Assembly (NCBI RefSeq): GCF_000428065.1
Contig: NZ_ATZF01000003.1
Location: forward strand, 235,130 to 299,129
Length of the DNA: 64,000 bases
Reading direction: 5' to 3'
Origin: Shimazuella kribbensis DSM 45090
GTDB lineage: Bacteria > Bacillota > Bacilli > Thermoactinomycetales > Thermoactinomycetaceae
Below, in pieces: positions 1 to 9,730 of the stretch; the stretch's first letter is position 1; each line of letters begins with the position of its first letter. The position numbers and the translations under genes were made by a program. The notes under the pieces are model-generated. The model was not told where the DNA came from. It saw only the letters and a list, made by a program, of their open reading frames with translations, and made no database searches.

Positions 1-1384
1 TGATTTTCGTCTCCCACTCGTTCATCTGTTGTGGGAAGCATTTTTTGATAACCTCAAGCATCACATGAACGGCAGTAGAAGCACCCGGAGAAGCACCTAA
101 TAATGCTGCAATCGAGCCATCTTCAGCAGTAATCACTTCCGTACCAAATTGAAGCGTTCCTTTACCGCTAGCTTCCGTATCTTTGATAACTTGTACACGT
201 TGACCTGCTACTACGATATCCCAATCTTCGCTTTTGGCGCTGGGGATAAACTCTCGCAACTCTTCCATACGTTGTTCTTTCGATAACATAACTTGCTGAA
301 TGAGATATTTTGTCAATGACATCTCTTTTGCGCCTGCCGCTAACATCGTCAAGATGTTACTTGGATTTATGGAAGTTACTAAGTCAAACATGGAACCCGT
401 TTTTAAAAATTTTGGTGAGAAGCCAGCAAATGGTCCGAATAACAGCGATTTTTTATTTTCGATATATCTTGTATCCAGATGCGGAACAGACATTGGTGGG
501 GCACCAACCTTCGCTCTGCCATATACTTTGGCATGATGTTGCGTAACAACATCTGGATTTTTACACACCAAAAATATTCCGCTTACAGGGAATCCACCAA
601 TATGTTTCCCTTCCGGAATACCGGATTTTTGCAGCAAATGCAGGCTTCCACCCCCACATCCGATAAAAACGAATTTTGCAGTATGACGTTCGACCATACC
701 GCTGTCGAGATTTTTCACTTTCACTTCCCACAAGCCGTCGCTCGTACGTTTCATATCCGTAACACTATGTTTATAGTTTATATCGACATCTTTACTCTTT
801 AAGTTGTCAAACAACATACGCGTTAAAGCACCAAAATTGACATCTGTTCCTGTGTCGATTTTGGTTGCTGCTATAGGTTCATCCGATGCACGATCTTGCA
901 TAATAAGCGGAATCCATTCCATCAGTTTTTGCGGATCATCGGAAAATTCCATTCCTTCGTATAAGGGATTGTTTGATAGCGCTTCAAAACGTTTCCTTAA
1001 AAACGTAACGTCTTTTTCCCCCTGTACGAAACTCATATGAGGTAATGACATGATAAAATCTTGCGGATTATTTATTAGTTTATGGTTTACAAGATAAGAC
1101 CAAAACTGCATGGAAACCTGAAACTGTTCATTAATTTTTACTGCTTTACTGACATCTACCGATCCATCCTGTTTTTCGACCGTGTAGTTCAACTCGCACA
1201 GTGCCGCATGCCCTGTTCCTGCATTATTCCATTCATTCGAACTTTCTTCTCCTGCGTTGGCGAGCTTCTCAAACACTGTAATTTTCCATTCTGGTACCAA
1301 TTCTTTCAAAAGCGTCCCCAAAGTCGCACTCATGATTCCGGCACCTATTAATAGGACATCTGTTGTCGTTTCTCTATTGCTCAT
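1..1384 (-). CDS. mqo: Malate:quinone oxidoreductase (C-terminus outside window)
   Basis: FAD-dependent, membrane-associated enzyme that oxidises malate to oxaloacetate and passes electrons to the quinone pool. It serves as an NAD-independent malate dehydrogenase step of the TCA cycle. Reading the minus strand from ATG at 1384 gives [20 protein letters not shown], the GxGxxS/A dinucleotide-binding start, then [23 protein letters not shown], which is typical of Mqo. Further on come [20 protein letters not shown] and [18 protein letters not shown]. The frame is open over about 461 codons to the window edge, and the family is about 500 residues long, so only a short C-terminal piece is missing. 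A weak AAAGG ribosome-binding site precedes the start. Confident call; Mqo is well separated from other FAD oxidoreductases by these motifs. Confidence 0.95.
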   Translation of the reverse strand, partial: MSNRETTTDVLLIGAGIMSATLGTLLKELVPEWKITVFEKLANAGEESSNEWNNAGTGHAALCELNYTVEKQDGSVDVSKAVKINEQFQVSMQFWSYLVNHKLINNPQDFIMSLPHMSFVQGEKDVTFLRKRFEALSNNPLYEGMEFSDDPQKLMEWIPLIMQDRASDEPIAATKIDTGTDVNFGALTRMLFDNLKSKDVDINYKHSVTDMKRTSDGLWEVKVKNLDSGMVERHTAKFVFIGCGGGSLHLLQKSGIPEGKHIGGFPVSGIFLVCKNPDVVTQHHAKVYGRAKVGAPPMSVPHLDTRYIENKKSLLFGPFAGFSPKFLKTGSMFDLVTSINPSNILTMLAAGAKEMSLTKYLIQQVMLSKEQRMEELREFIPSAKSEDWDIVVAGQRVQVIKDTEASGKGTLQFGTEVITAEDGSIAALLGASPGASTAVHVMLEVIKKCFPQQMNEWETKI

Positions 1385-1673
1385 TTTTACCAACCTTTTC
1401 CCCTGAAATTTGCAGAAAAGATGTAGGTGTCACATCAAGCTAAGGTGCGACCTAGTCACACACCTTTTCTGTCTCAACTATGACCATAAATAGTGTAATA
1501 CAATTATTCACAGATGAAAACAACATACCTACTTTTACTAACTTTCAATATAGGAATCTATTAAATGAAATGGGAAGATCCACGCTCCCATTTAACTCTG
1601 ACAACTTTACTCTAGCATAAAGCTGAAAAAAGGGGATAATGGATTAATACTCGTTCGTAGAGGAGATAAATAA
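1385..1673. promoter_or_regulatory. Divergent intergenic region between mqo and the flavoprotein gene
   Basis: This AT-rich stretch between two divergent genes must hold both promoters. An inverted repeat (AAATGGGA, 10-nt loop, TCCCATTT) lies at about 1566-1591 and another (AGGTGT / ACACCT) at about 1423-1465. Neither has a clear T-run, so I do not call a terminator. No recognisable riboswitch or RNA gene was seen. Confidence 0.4.
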
Positions 1674-2933
1674 ATGTTTGATGTAATTGTAATCGGTGGT
1701 GGACCATCAGGATTGATGGCGAGTGCTTCTGCTGGGATGCATGGAGCAAAAGTGTTATTGCTCGATAAAGGAAATAAATTAGGACGAAAACTCGCCATCT
1801 CTGGCGGTGGTCGATGCAATGTAACCAACAACAAAGAATTAGCTGAATTAATCCAATTTATCCCAGGTAACGGACGGTTTTTACATAGTGTATTTGCCAC
1901 GTTTAATAATCAAGATATCATTCGTTTTTTTGAGGATTTAGGAATTGCATTGAAAGAAGAAGACAATGGCAGAATGTTTCCTGTTTCCAATAGTGCAAAA
2001 GATGTTGTACAAGCCTTATTGCAAAAAGTTCGTTCCGTTAACGTGCAAATCAATACCGATACTGCTGTGAAATCTGTGCGCTATCGAGATGGAATCGTAG
2101 TTGGTGTAGAAGGTTTAAATGGCGAGTACTGGGAATGTAAAAGCGTTGTGGTTGCTACTGGTGGTAAGTCTGTTCCTCATACTGGTTCGACAGGCGATGG
2201 GTACGTTTGGGCAGAAGTAGCAGGACATACAATCACAGAGTTATTTCCAACAGAAGTTCCAATCACCTCTGATGAATCTTTAATCCAATCCAAGCAATTG
2301 CAAGGATTATCTTTACGAGACGTATCTTTGTCTGTGTTAAATTTAAAAGGTAAACCTGTAATCACCCATCGCGGGGATATGATTTTCACCCACTTTGGAT
2401 TCTCTGGACCAATCGCCTTACGATGTAGTCAATTTGTGATCAAACAACAGAAAAAAACGGGTGAGTTACAAATACCTGTTGCGATTGACTTATTTCCGGA
2501 TCGATCCATAGGAAATATCGAACAAGAACTGCAAAAACTACGAAAAGAGCACCCCAAACGAAGTGTTACCAATTTACTTAAGGGCTGGATTCCAGAAAGA
2601 CTTATTCCTGTTCTCTACCAAAGAATAGGAGTAGATACAGATTTACTTGCAGCCAACCTATCCAATGAACAATTGAGACAATTAGCTATTTCTTTCAAAC
2701 AATTTACCCTTCATGCAAATGGTACACTGCCTTTAGAAAAAGCATTTGTCACAGGTGGCGGGGTACATGTGAAAGAAGTAAACCCAAAAACGATGGGCTC
2801 CAAACGGATGCAAGGACTGTATTTTTGTGGAGAAGTGCTGGATATACACGGCTATACAGGAGGATACAATATCACTGCTGCACTATGTACTGGCTATGTG
2901 GCTGGGAAGAATGCAGCTGAGAAAAACCAGTAA
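1674..2933 (+). CDS. BaiN/HI0933-family FAD-dependent oxidoreductase (YtfP-like)
   Basis: A 419-residue flavoprotein of the HI0933/BaiN family (B. subtilis YtfP type). The N-terminus [20 protein letters not shown] is the FAD-binding Rossmann motif, followed by the family signature [16 protein letters not shown] near residue 38. The C-terminal part has [15 protein letters not shown] and [19 protein letters not shown], also typical of the family. Full length. An AGGAG site lies ahead of the ATG. The physiological substrate is not known for most members; the bile-acid reductase role of BaiN should not be transferred. A strong bidirectional terminator follows the stop. Its last ~220 bp exist a second time at 4507-4712 (see the segmental duplication). 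Confidence 0.9.
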   Translation: MFDVIVIGGGPSGLMASASAGMHGAKVLLLDKGNKLGRKLAISGGGRCNVTNNKELAELIQFIPGNGRFLHSVFATFNNQDIIRFFEDLGIALKEEDNGRMFPVSNSAKDVVQALLQKVRSVNVQINTDTAVKSVRYRDGIVVGVEGLNGEYWECKSVVVATGGKSVPHTGSTGDGYVWAEVAGHTITELFPTEVPITSDESLIQSKQLQGLSLRDVSLSVLNLKGKPVITHRGDMIFTHFGFSGPIALRCSQFVIKQQKKTGELQIPVAIDLFPDRSIGNIEQELQKLRKEHPKRSVTNLLKGWIPERLIPVLYQRIGVDTDLLAANLSNEQLRQLAISFKQFTLHANGTLPLEKAFVTGGGVHVKEVNPKTMGSKRMQGLYFCGEVLDIHGYTGGYNITAALCTGYVAGKNAAEKNQ

Positions 2934-2934
2934 C

Positions 2935-2962
2935 AAAAAAAGCCACACGAGGTGGCTTTTTT
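2935..2962. terminator. Bidirectional terminator between convergent genes
   Basis: An A-run, the stem AGCCAC-ACGAG-GTGGCT and a T-run directly follow the flavoprotein stop and precede the stop of the convergent surface-protein gene. It can work in both directions. An identical copy occurs at 4714-4741. Confidence 0.85.
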
Positions 2963-2974
2963 CTATTTCGCAAC

Positions 2975-4168
2975 TTACATTTCAGATCCGGTTACATTAC
3001 GACGGCGAATTAAAAGTACTGTTCCTACTAGAAGCAAAACAACACCACTAACTACAGCAGATAGATAGTTTGTTGCGGTTTTAGGCAGAATCCCACCAAT
3101 AACAGGTTTTGTTCCGACTTCTTTCACTTCTACCGAAACACGAGCTAATAATGCGTTATTTTTTCCATCTTTTTCTTCGTAAACTTTCCCATCAATTTCA
3201 CCCGTAAATTTCACAAATGCAATATATTTTCCTTTTTTCAATTGCTTGTCAAAAGTATGGGATACGGATAGATCTGTTGCATTCTCTTTGATGTACTTGA
3301 ATCCAGCAAGTGGCTCGGAACCTTCAGGACCGATTCCAATTATCCATGTACCCTTTGCTTGTTTTCCGTTTTTGATCATTCCACTTACCTTGTATTTCCC
3401 ATTTACATAGTTAAGACTAATGGTTAACACAGGTTTCGTTGGATTTTCACCTGATTTTGATGAAACAGCAACATTAGCAAATAAAGTGGTATCTTTCCCA
3501 TCAATTTTACCTGTAAATTTCACAAATGCTACATGTTCACCTGGTTTGAGTTGCTTGTCGAAGGTATGAGATACGGATAGATCAGTCGCATTCTCTTTGA
3601 TGTATTTGAATCCCTCAAAAGGTTCGGAACCTTCAGGACCTATTCCAATTAACCATGTACCCTTTGCTTGTTTCCCATTTTCGATTGTTCCACTTACTTT
3701 GTGCTTTCCACTTACATTTTCATGACTAATGGTCAATTCTGGCTTCTGATTCTCATCTGGTTCTGAAGTTACAGGAACACTGGCAGACAATGCTTGATTT
3801 TTACCATCAATTTCGCCATTGAACTTCACAATTGCCACATGTTCACCTGGTTTGAGTTGTTTGTCAAAGGTATGGGATACAGATAGATCAGTTGCATTTT
3901 CTTTGATGTACTTGAATCCAGCAAAAGGTTCAGAACCTGCAGGACCAATTCCGATTAACCAAGTACCTTTTACTTGTTTCCCATTTTTTATCGTTCCACT
4001 TACTTTGTGCTTTCCATTTACATTTTCATGATTGATAGTTAATACAGGCTCAGAAGCAGTCTTTTCTTCTCCTTTTGATTCCTCAGCAAATAAAGATACA
4101 GGATTATTTAGCAACAAAATCGATAGGAGTAAAGCCCATGATAGAAACATCGATATTCTTTTTTTCAT
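2975..4168 (-). CDS. LPKTA-anchored repeat surface protein, paralogue 1 (three repeats)
   Basis: A 397-residue secreted, probably sortase-anchored wall protein. The start chosen is MKKRISMFLSW, because AAAGGCGG lies 7 nt upstream; a longer open frame begins 15 codons earlier without a ribosome-binding site. Order: signal peptide (residues 1-29, ending SLFAEE), three ~103-residue beta-rich repeats from residue 41, a short linker, LPKTA about 40 residues from the end, a hydrophobic segment and the tail RRRNVTGSEM. Each repeat carries a variant of KGTWLIGIGPEGSEP and FKYIKENATDLSVSHTFDK. LPxTA resembles the LPNTA signal recognised by class D sortases of spore formers (family knowledge). No known ligand or domain is recognised. 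Paralogue 2 lies immediately upstream on the same strand. Confidence 0.85.
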   Translation of the reverse strand: MKKRISMFLSWALLLSILLLNNPVSLFAEESKGEEKTASEPVLTINHENVNGKHKVSGTIKNGKQVKGTWLIGIGPAGSEPFAGFKYIKENATDLSVSHTFDKQLKPGEHVAIVKFNGEIDGKNQALSASVPVTSEPDENQKPELTISHENVSGKHKVSGTIENGKQAKGTWLIGIGPEGSEPFEGFKYIKENATDLSVSHTFDKQLKPGEHVAFVKFTGKIDGKDTTLFANVAVSSKSGENPTKPVLTISLNYVNGKYKVSGMIKNGKQAKGTWIIGIGPEGSEPLAGFKYIKENATDLSVSHTFDKQLKKGKYIAFVKFTGEIDGKVYEEKDGKNNALLARVSVEVKEVGTKPVIGGILPKTATNYLSAVVSGVVLLLVGTVLLIRRRNVTGSEM

Positions 4169-4506
4169 TTTAAGTCCGCCTTTAATCATTTGTGTTTTTC
4201 TCTTCCAAAACATAAGACAGACAATCTATTTGAGATCAATCATTTAATTTTATGTTTCTTCAGAATACTAAAAAGCAAAAAATGTGATAACATCTGCAAT
4301 TACCTTACATAAAATCCCCCCCTAGATAAGTATTTGATTTTTAAATTTTTTTCTATAGAAAAAATATAATTTATCCTATTTATACTGTCAATTAGTATTA
4401 TCATTAATTTTCGATCATTTTATGAACAAACAAAAAATTAGTAACAAGTAAATCGTGCGTAATATCAAATTACGCAAATGAAAGAAAAATGAAACTATTT
4501 TCCTTT
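4169..4506. promoter_or_regulatory. Promoter region of surface-protein paralogue 1
   Basis: A very AT-rich gap with no gene. Because it is alignable with the region upstream of paralogue 2 (6260-6520), it most likely carries the minus-strand promoter and any control sites shared by both genes. The AAAGGCGG ribosome-binding site of paralogue 1 is at its left edge. Short open frames here have no ribosome-binding site. Confidence 0.4.
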
Positions 4507-4712
4507 ATGTAAATAGGACACTGCCATTAGAAAAAGCATTTGTCACAGGTGGCGGGGTACATGCGAAAGAAGTAAATCCAAAGACGATGGGCTCCAAACG
4601 GATGCAAGGACTGTATTTTGTGGAGAAAGTGCTGGATATACACGGCTATACAGGCGGATACAATATCACTGCTGCACTTTGTATTGGCTATGCGGCTGGG
4701 AAAAACCAGTAA
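4507..4712 (+). pseudogene. Duplicated 3' fragment of the flavoprotein gene
   Basis: A near copy of 2712-2933, the last ~70 codons of the HI0933/BaiN-type gene. It has no start or upstream gene body. Relative to the original it has lost one T and gained one A a few bases later (these two changes restore the frame), lacks 15 nt near the end, and keeps the in-frame stop. It is a by-product of the tandem duplication of the neighbouring surface-protein gene and is almost certainly not expressed as a protein. Confidence 0.85.
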
Positions 4713-4713
4713 C

Positions 4714-4741
4714 AAAAAAAGCCACACGAGGTGGCTTTTTT
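4714..4741. terminator. Duplicate of the bidirectional terminator
   Basis: Same AGCCAC/GTGGCT hairpin with A- and T-runs as at 2935-2962, copied with the fragment. It terminates paralogue 2 on the minus strand. Confidence 0.8.
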
Positions 4742-4753
4742 CTATTTAGCAAC

Positions 4754-6259
4754 TTACATTTCAGATCCGGTTACATTACGACGACGAATTAAAAGTACTG
4801 TTCCTACTAGAAGCAAAGCAACACCACTGACTACAGCAGATAGATAGTTTGTCGCGGTTTTAGGCAGAACTCCACCAACAACAGGCTTTGTTCCTACTTC
4901 TTTCACTTCTACCGAAACACGAGCTAATAATGCGTTATTTTTTCCATCTTTTTCTTCGTAAACTTTCCCATCAATTTCACCCGTAAATTTCACAAATGCA
5001 ATATACTTGCCTTTTTTCAATTGCTTGTCAAAAGTATGGGATACAGATAGATCGGTTGTATTCTCTTTGATGTACTTGAATCCTGCTAGTGGCTCAGAAC
5101 CTTCAGGACCGATTCCAATTAACCAAGTACCTTTTGCTTGTTTCCCATTTTTGATCGTTCCACTTACTTTGTATTTTCCATTTACATAATCAACACGAAT
5201 GGTTAACGCCGCTTTTGCTGGATTTTCACCTGGTTTTGATGAAACGGGAACATTCGCAAATAAGGTGGTATCTTTCCCATCAATTTTACCAGTAAATTTC
5301 ACAAATGCCACATGTTCACCAGGTTTGAGTTGCTTGTCGAAGATATGGGATAACGATAGATCAGTTGCATTTTCTTTGATGTATTTGAATCCATCAAATG
5401 GTTCGGAACCTTCTGGGCCTATTCCAATTATCCATGTACCTTTTGCTTGTTTTCCATTTTTGATTGCTCCGCTTACTTTGTGTTTTCCACTTACATTTTC
5501 ATAACTAATAGTCAATGCTGGCTTCTCAGGATTCTCACTTGGTTTTGAAGTTACAGGAGCATTAGCAAATAAGGTGGCATCTTTTCCATCAATTTTACCT
5601 GTAAATTTCACAAATGCTACATGTTGACCTGGTCTGAGTTGCTTGTCAAAGGTATGGGATACAGATAGATCGGTTGCATTCTCTTTGATGTACTTGAATC
5701 CAGCAAATGGTTCGGAACCTTCAGGGCCTATTCCGATTATCCAAGTACCCTTTGCTTGTTTTCCATTTTTGATTGTTCCACTTACTTTGTGCTTTCCGCT
5801 TACATTTTCATGACTGATGGTCAATACTGGCTTTTCAGGATTTTCACTTGGTTTTGAAGTCACAGGTGCATTGGCAAACAATGCTTGATTTTTACCATCG
5901 ATTTCACCATTGAACTTTACAAATGCTACATGCTGACCTGGTCTGAGTTCTTTATCGAAGGTATGGGATACGGATAGGTCGGTTGCATTCTCTTTGATGT
6001 ACTTGAATCCAGCAAAAGGTTCAGAACCCTCTGGACCTATTCCGATTAACCATGTACCTTTTACTTGTTTCCCATTTTTGATTTTCCCGCTTACTTTGTG
6101 CTTTCCATTTACATTCTGATAATTGATTGTTAATACAGGTTCAGAAGCAGTCTTTTCTTCACCTTTTGCTTCTTCAGCAAATAAAGATACAGGATTATTT
6201 AGCAACAGAATCGATAGAAGCAAAGCCCATGATAGAAACATCGATATTCTTTTTTTCAT
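4754..6259 (-). CDS. LPKTA-anchored repeat surface protein, paralogue 2 (four repeats)
   Basis: A 501-residue paralogue of the gene at 2975. The start is MKKRISMFLSW, with an AAGGGCGG site upstream. The signal peptide and the C-terminal anchor (GGVLPKTATNYLS, hydrophobic segment, RRRNVTGSEM) are nearly identical to those of paralogue 1. It has four instead of three ~103-residue repeats, separated by linkers such as TSKPSENPEKP. The repeats are so similar that unequal crossing-over within the gene is the likely origin of the fourth copy. No sortase gene is visible in the window. Function unknown; a repetitive stalk or adhesin-like role at the cell or spore surface is inference only. Confidence 0.85.
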   Translation of the reverse strand: MKKRISMFLSWALLLSILLLNNPVSLFAEEAKGEEKTASEPVLTINYQNVNGKHKVSGKIKNGKQVKGTWLIGIGPEGSEPFAGFKYIKENATDLSVSHTFDKELRPGQHVAFVKFNGEIDGKNQALFANAPVTSKPSENPEKPVLTISHENVSGKHKVSGTIKNGKQAKGTWIIGIGPEGSEPFAGFKYIKENATDLSVSHTFDKQLRPGQHVAFVKFTGKIDGKDATLFANAPVTSKPSENPEKPALTISYENVSGKHKVSGAIKNGKQAKGTWIIGIGPEGSEPFDGFKYIKENATDLSLSHIFDKQLKPGEHVAFVKFTGKIDGKDTTLFANVPVSSKPGENPAKAALTIRVDYVNGKYKVSGTIKNGKQAKGTWLIGIGPEGSEPLAGFKYIKENTTDLSVSHTFDKQLKKGKYIAFVKFTGEIDGKVYEEKDGKNNALLARVSVEVKEVGTKPVVGGVLPKTATNYLSAVVSGVALLLVGTVLLIRRRNVTGSEM

Positions 6260-7014
6260 TTTACGTCCGCCCTTAATAAGTTTTTTTCTCTTCCAAAACA
6301 TAAGACAGACAATCTATTGAGATCGATCACTTAATTCTATGTTTTTTCAGAATACTAAAAAGCAAAAAGAATGGTATACATTTGCAACTATCTTACATAG
6401 AACTCCCCCTCGATTATTTCGAATTCAAAGTTTTTTCTACATAAAATATAGTTCATTATGTTTATCACGTCAATTAGTATTATTATTGATTTTTGTTCTT
6501 TTTATGAACAAATAGAAAACAAGATATCAAAATAAATTTTCATATTGAAAATTAGACTCGATCCTATCCTTCTTTACTACTACTTTTGCATCTGTTTGAT
6601 GTACCACTCCGAATCAACTAGTCACTGCTACACTTCCAAACATGTTGGCTCTGCTCCCATACATGGCCAAACTTTTCTTTTTCTATTTGCAAGATTTATA
6701 ATAACAGAATGTTGTATTCTACAAGTAATAGCAGAAATTTATGAGTCTTATAACTAAAGGTTATATCTAATTCGTACTTGCATAGTAGGAAATCGATACA
6801 TGCTTACTTTCCAGCAGCTACATTACTCGTCTCTACTGTTCGACATGGAAGTATCAAGCCACAGAAATACTATATATCTCAACCAGCCTTAACCAAACTA
6901 CTCACCAAGTGATAGGAAAGTGAAAAGGACTATCGTGCTACTTTATTCGTTTTTGGTATACTGAAATCATAGTCAGAATCACCTGACTTATGAATCCACA
7001 ACGAAGTGGGAACC
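6260..7014. other. Long AT-rich intergenic region
   Basis: About 750 bp. The left 260 bp match the promoter region of the other paralogue. The remainder (6530-6990) shows no convincing gene: the open frame at 6545-6757 has no ribosome-binding site and no coding character. A TATACT box near 6957 could serve as the -10 of the small gene that follows, but I see no good -35. Confidence 0.4.
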
Positions 7015-7359
7015 ATGAAAAATTCTAACCGTCTTCCTCACACGAGACTGAGAGAACTCGTCACTCGATATAACCAATCACTCCAAAAGTGGAAGGATAA
7101 AAGAGATGAGCTTCGCCGAGAGGTGTCTGTTGCAGAGCAAGAACTAACAAAAGCCCTCGTTCAACGTGAAGAAAACGCCACTCCTGATGGTGATTGTTTG
7201 GTGGAAGAATGTAGAAATAGAAAAACCTACGCCGAACGAAGAATCACCAGACACGAGAGGAACCGTCCTTTCCAGAAGATTATAAACGAAGCAAATATGT
7301 TCCTCTTTGATGAGAGGGACCGCGAGGAGTTCGACCGGCAAATCGATATCGTGTACTAG
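7015..7359 (+). CDS. Small charged, helical hypothetical protein
   Basis: About 114 residues, very rich in Arg, Glu and Lys (for example RDELRREVSVAEQELTKALV), predicted by eye to be largely alpha-helical and possibly coiled-coil. I do not recognise a family. ATG 7015 is chosen; GTG 7006 is in frame and equally possible, and neither has a strong ribosome-binding site. Base composition is richer in GC than the surroundings, like the three small genes at 45.7-47.1 kb. A hairpin follows at 7378-7408 and the gene stands alone. That the frame is coding is likely but not certain. Confidence 0.55.
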   Translation: MKNSNRLPHTRLRELVTRYNQSLQKWKDKRDELRREVSVAEQELTKALVQREENATPDGDCLVEECRNRKTYAERRITRHERNRPFQKIINEANMFLFDERDREEFDRQIDIVY

Positions 7360-7377
7360 ATGTTATTTGATTGGTTC

Positions 7378-7408
7378 TTTCCCTCTATTCCTTGAGAGTA
7401 GAGGGAAA
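7378..7408 (+). terminator. Hairpin after the small helical-protein gene
   Basis: TTTCCCTCTA and TAGAGGGAAA form a 10-bp stem with an 11-nt loop, 19 nt after the stop. The T-run is missing, so termination efficiency is uncertain. Confidence 0.5.
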
Positions 7409-7466
7409 CAATGAGTAGGTATGACTTTTAATGAGGAAACAATCACCATTATGTTGCATATAAAAT

Positions 7467-7492
7467 ATCCCCGCTGTACACAGCGGGGATTA
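7467..7492. terminator. Terminator after the 76-residue gene
   Basis: ATCCCCGCTG-TACA-CAGCGGGGAT forms a perfect 10-bp stem with a T-rich flank on the minus strand (ATTTTAT), just past the stop at 7494. Confidence 0.7.
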
Positions 7493-7493
7493 T

Positions 7494-7724
7494 TTATCTT
7501 GGATTGGAGAATGGGTACTGTTTAGGAGACGGTAACATATTATCTTGAGATTCCATTTCCAGTTCCTCTACCCCAAATTCTTCTAATACACGTCGGCACA
7601 ATCCGATTTCTTGTCCAACTAATGGATCACTTTGATCCGATTTTATCAACAAATTTTGGTATTGTAATAATGCTTCTTCAATCAGATCCAGTTCTGCTTT
7701 ACTGAGATGGACTGTTATCTTCAT
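7494..7724 (-). CDS. Small hypothetical protein (76 residues)
   Basis: Begins MKITVHLSKAELDLIEEALL, with a hydrophobic/charged helix pattern resembling small helical bundle proteins. A modest AAGGG site precedes the ATG. It sits just downstream of pbpI on the same strand and has its own terminator. No family recognised; the central part (residues 10-55) looks helical and the C-terminus is polar and proline-rich. Confidence 0.6.
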   Translation of the reverse strand: MKITVHLSKAELDLIEEALLQYQNLLIKSDQSDPLVGQEIGLCRRVLEEFGVEELEMESQDNMLPSPKQYPFSNPR

Positions 7725-7836
7725 CTAACCCTTGCTGTTACCCGTCGGCCAAAGGATGTGGCTGTGGGACAGCCTGCACCTCCTTCATCTATTCTTAATC
7801 ATCTTAACACAAACAAGAATACGTACCCATAGCGCA

Positions 7837-9609
7837 CTAAGGTGATTTCCTCTTATTTAGGTTACGCAATACATCCATCACTTCTTTGTATATCTTTTTA
7901 GCTCGTGTATCATTTGCATCGCCTACATTCTTGATCACTACAGAAACTGCATACTGTGGTTTGGAATAGGGAGCAAAACCGATCATCCACTTGTTATATA
8001 ATGATTTGTCGGCTCCCACTTGTGCCGTACCTGTTTTTCCAGACAATTGCCAGTTATCACGAGCTAACGAACGAGCTGTCCCTTTCGTAACAACCATCCG
8101 CATCATCTTTTTGACAGCATTTATCGTACTTGGTTTCAATGGTTTGGAATTGGACACATATTTATTGGTAAATTTCCAGACAACTTTTCCCTTGTGATCT
8201 TGAATCTCTGTTACCAGTCTAGGTTGTATCGGCATTCCACGGTGAAACAGTGCAGTAATCATATTCGCAGCTTGTAATGGGGTTATTTTTACATCCCTCT
8301 GCCCGATACCAGTCTGCACTGCGGCACCTTTATCTTGTAAGGAAGTTTCTTTGGCATAGATTAAACCAGTACTCTCTTCTGGTAATTGACTAAAGTTATT
8401 ATCATCTGGAAATTTACCACTCCAGCCTATTTTTTGTGCGAGTCCTAAACGTTTGGCATAGGCTAGTAGTTTTGCACCACCTAATCTTTCTGCTACAGAG
8501 CCTAGCACAATATTACAAGAATTAGCGTAAGCCTCAGTCAGTGTCTGCTTGCCATGTACTTTTCCATCTGCATCACGCAATTGATATTTCCCATTTAGGT
8601 TACCTTTACACACGAAAGTAGAGTCCGGTTTCACAATACCTTCTTCTAATGCGGCTATTGTCACAACAGTTTTAAAAATAGAACCTGGTGTTGCTTCCAC
8701 TAATGCTTCATTGATCCATGGTGCAAGGGATTCATCTTTTGAAGCAGAAATTCCTGCCATAGAAAGAATATTTCCTGTTGCAATTTCTTGTACAACTACT
8801 GCTCCTTCTTTGACATTTGCATTTTTCATTATTTTTTCCACTTGTGTTTGTAAATTTATATCAAGTGTGGTCACTATGTTTTTTGGTTTTGTTGTTTTTT
8901 TGGATGGTTTACCCGTCATTTTTACTTGAACACCATTTAATGCTTTTCCCCGTCCGTCCGTAACAAAACGAACAAGGCTTTCTCCTTCCCCATGTAAAAA
9001 CCGCTCAAATGTATATTCCAAACCTGTCATACCAAAACGAGACTGCAAAGAAAATTCTCCAGCTTCTACTTGTTTGGGATATCGCTCTTTTAATACATAG
9101 CTATTACGTATTATCCTTCCTACCACTTGCTTGGCAATTTCACCTTCGGTCATACGATTATCGGATTCAACTGGAACGATGCCAGGTATATGTAATGATT
9201 CTATCTTTTTCACTTGTTCTTTTGTTAACACATACGAAGATAACACAGAAGGTCTTTTCAACAAAATCAATTGTCTTTTTAACGTTTGATAAGAAATATG
9301 TAAAAGAGAACTCAACTGACTCCACTGTTCCCTTCTTAAATCCAATTGTTCAGCTGATTGAGGAAAAACAAAAAGTCTCCATTGTAATTGTCCAACAATC
9401 GGAATACCATTTCGATCGAAAATAGAGCCACGCCTACTATCTAGTATTACTTCTCTTGATTGGACTTTTTCTGCTAGTGCAATTAAATCTTTCTGAGCTA
9501 CAGAGAAAGAGTGTGTGGAACGAATCTGTATCTGGTATAACCGATATATCAAGCCCGAAAATAGACCAATTAAAATAAAAAGCACTACCCATGTACGCCA
9601 AGTTCTCAT
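7837..9609 (-). CDS. pbpI: Class B penicillin-binding protein (PbpI/YrrR type)
   Basis: Membrane-anchored peptidoglycan DD-transpeptidase, 590 residues from the chosen start MRTWRTWVV, preceded by GGAGG; the frame is open 24 codons further upstream without a site. Visible: one N-terminal transmembrane helix (about residues 7-25), PBP dimerisation domain with DSRRGSIFDRNG near residue 55, and the transpeptidase domain with Ser in SIFK (about 310), SCN (about 363) and KTG in SGKTGTAQV (about 524). All three catalytic motifs are intact. Location next to mltG-ruvX-alaS matches B. subtilis yrrR (pbpI), which lies in the same cluster; an SpoVD/PBP2-like role is the main alternative. Confidence 0.85.
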   Translation of the reverse strand: MRTWRTWVVLFILIGLFSGLIYRLYQIQIRSTHSFSVAQKDLIALAEKVQSREVILDSRRGSIFDRNGIPIVGQLQWRLFVFPQSAEQLDLRREQWSQLSSLLHISYQTLKRQLILLKRPSVLSSYVLTKEQVKKIESLHIPGIVPVESDNRMTEGEIAKQVVGRIIRNSYVLKERYPKQVEAGEFSLQSRFGMTGLEYTFERFLHGEGESLVRFVTDGRGKALNGVQVKMTGKPSKKTTKPKNIVTTLDINLQTQVEKIMKNANVKEGAVVVQEIATGNILSMAGISASKDESLAPWINEALVEATPGSIFKTVVTIAALEEGIVKPDSTFVCKGNLNGKYQLRDADGKVHGKQTLTEAYANSCNIVLGSVAERLGGAKLLAYAKRLGLAQKIGWSGKFPDDNNFSQLPEESTGLIYAKETSLQDKGAAVQTGIGQRDVKITPLQAANMITALFHRGMPIQPRLVTEIQDHKGKVVWKFTNKYVSNSKPLKPSTINAVKKMMRMVVTKGTARSLARDNWQLSGKTGTAQVGADKSLYNKWMIGFAPYSKPQYAVSVVIKNVGDANDTRAKKIYKEVMDVLRNLNKRKSP

Positions 9610-9730
9610 CTGTTTTCCACTCCTCCACCTTACCAGCTTAGGCAATATCAAAGAGGGATAAACGAAAAAAACAAAGGCCACAATAGATAGTTAATTTGCT
9701 TATTTTGAATTTTGGTTACATAAACCAAAT

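Larger units (their letters stand above)
2712..6520. repeat. Tandem segmental duplication (copy A ~2712-4438, copy B ~4507-6520)
   Basis: Two direct copies, each with the 3' end of the flavoprotein gene, a bidirectional terminator, a surface-protein gene and its promoter region. Copy B is longer because its gene has one extra ~312-bp internal repeat. Similarity stays high through the promoter regions, where the motif TCTTCCAAAACATAAGACAG occurs in both (about 4200 and 6291), and ends near TATGAACAAA. Boundaries were set by eye and are good to a few tens of bases. Confidence 0.85.

Noticed and set aside
300..1351. Several plus-strand frames over the left edge
   Set aside because: All antisense to mqo, which has clear family motifs on the minus strand.
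3105..6150. Regular ~310-bp repeats considered as a CRISPR-like array or satellite
   Set aside because: The repeat units are whole protein modules in one reading frame, not short repeats with unique spacers.
6545..6757. 70-residue plus-strand frame
   Set aside because: No ribosome-binding site, Cys/Tyr/His-rich nonsense-like composition.
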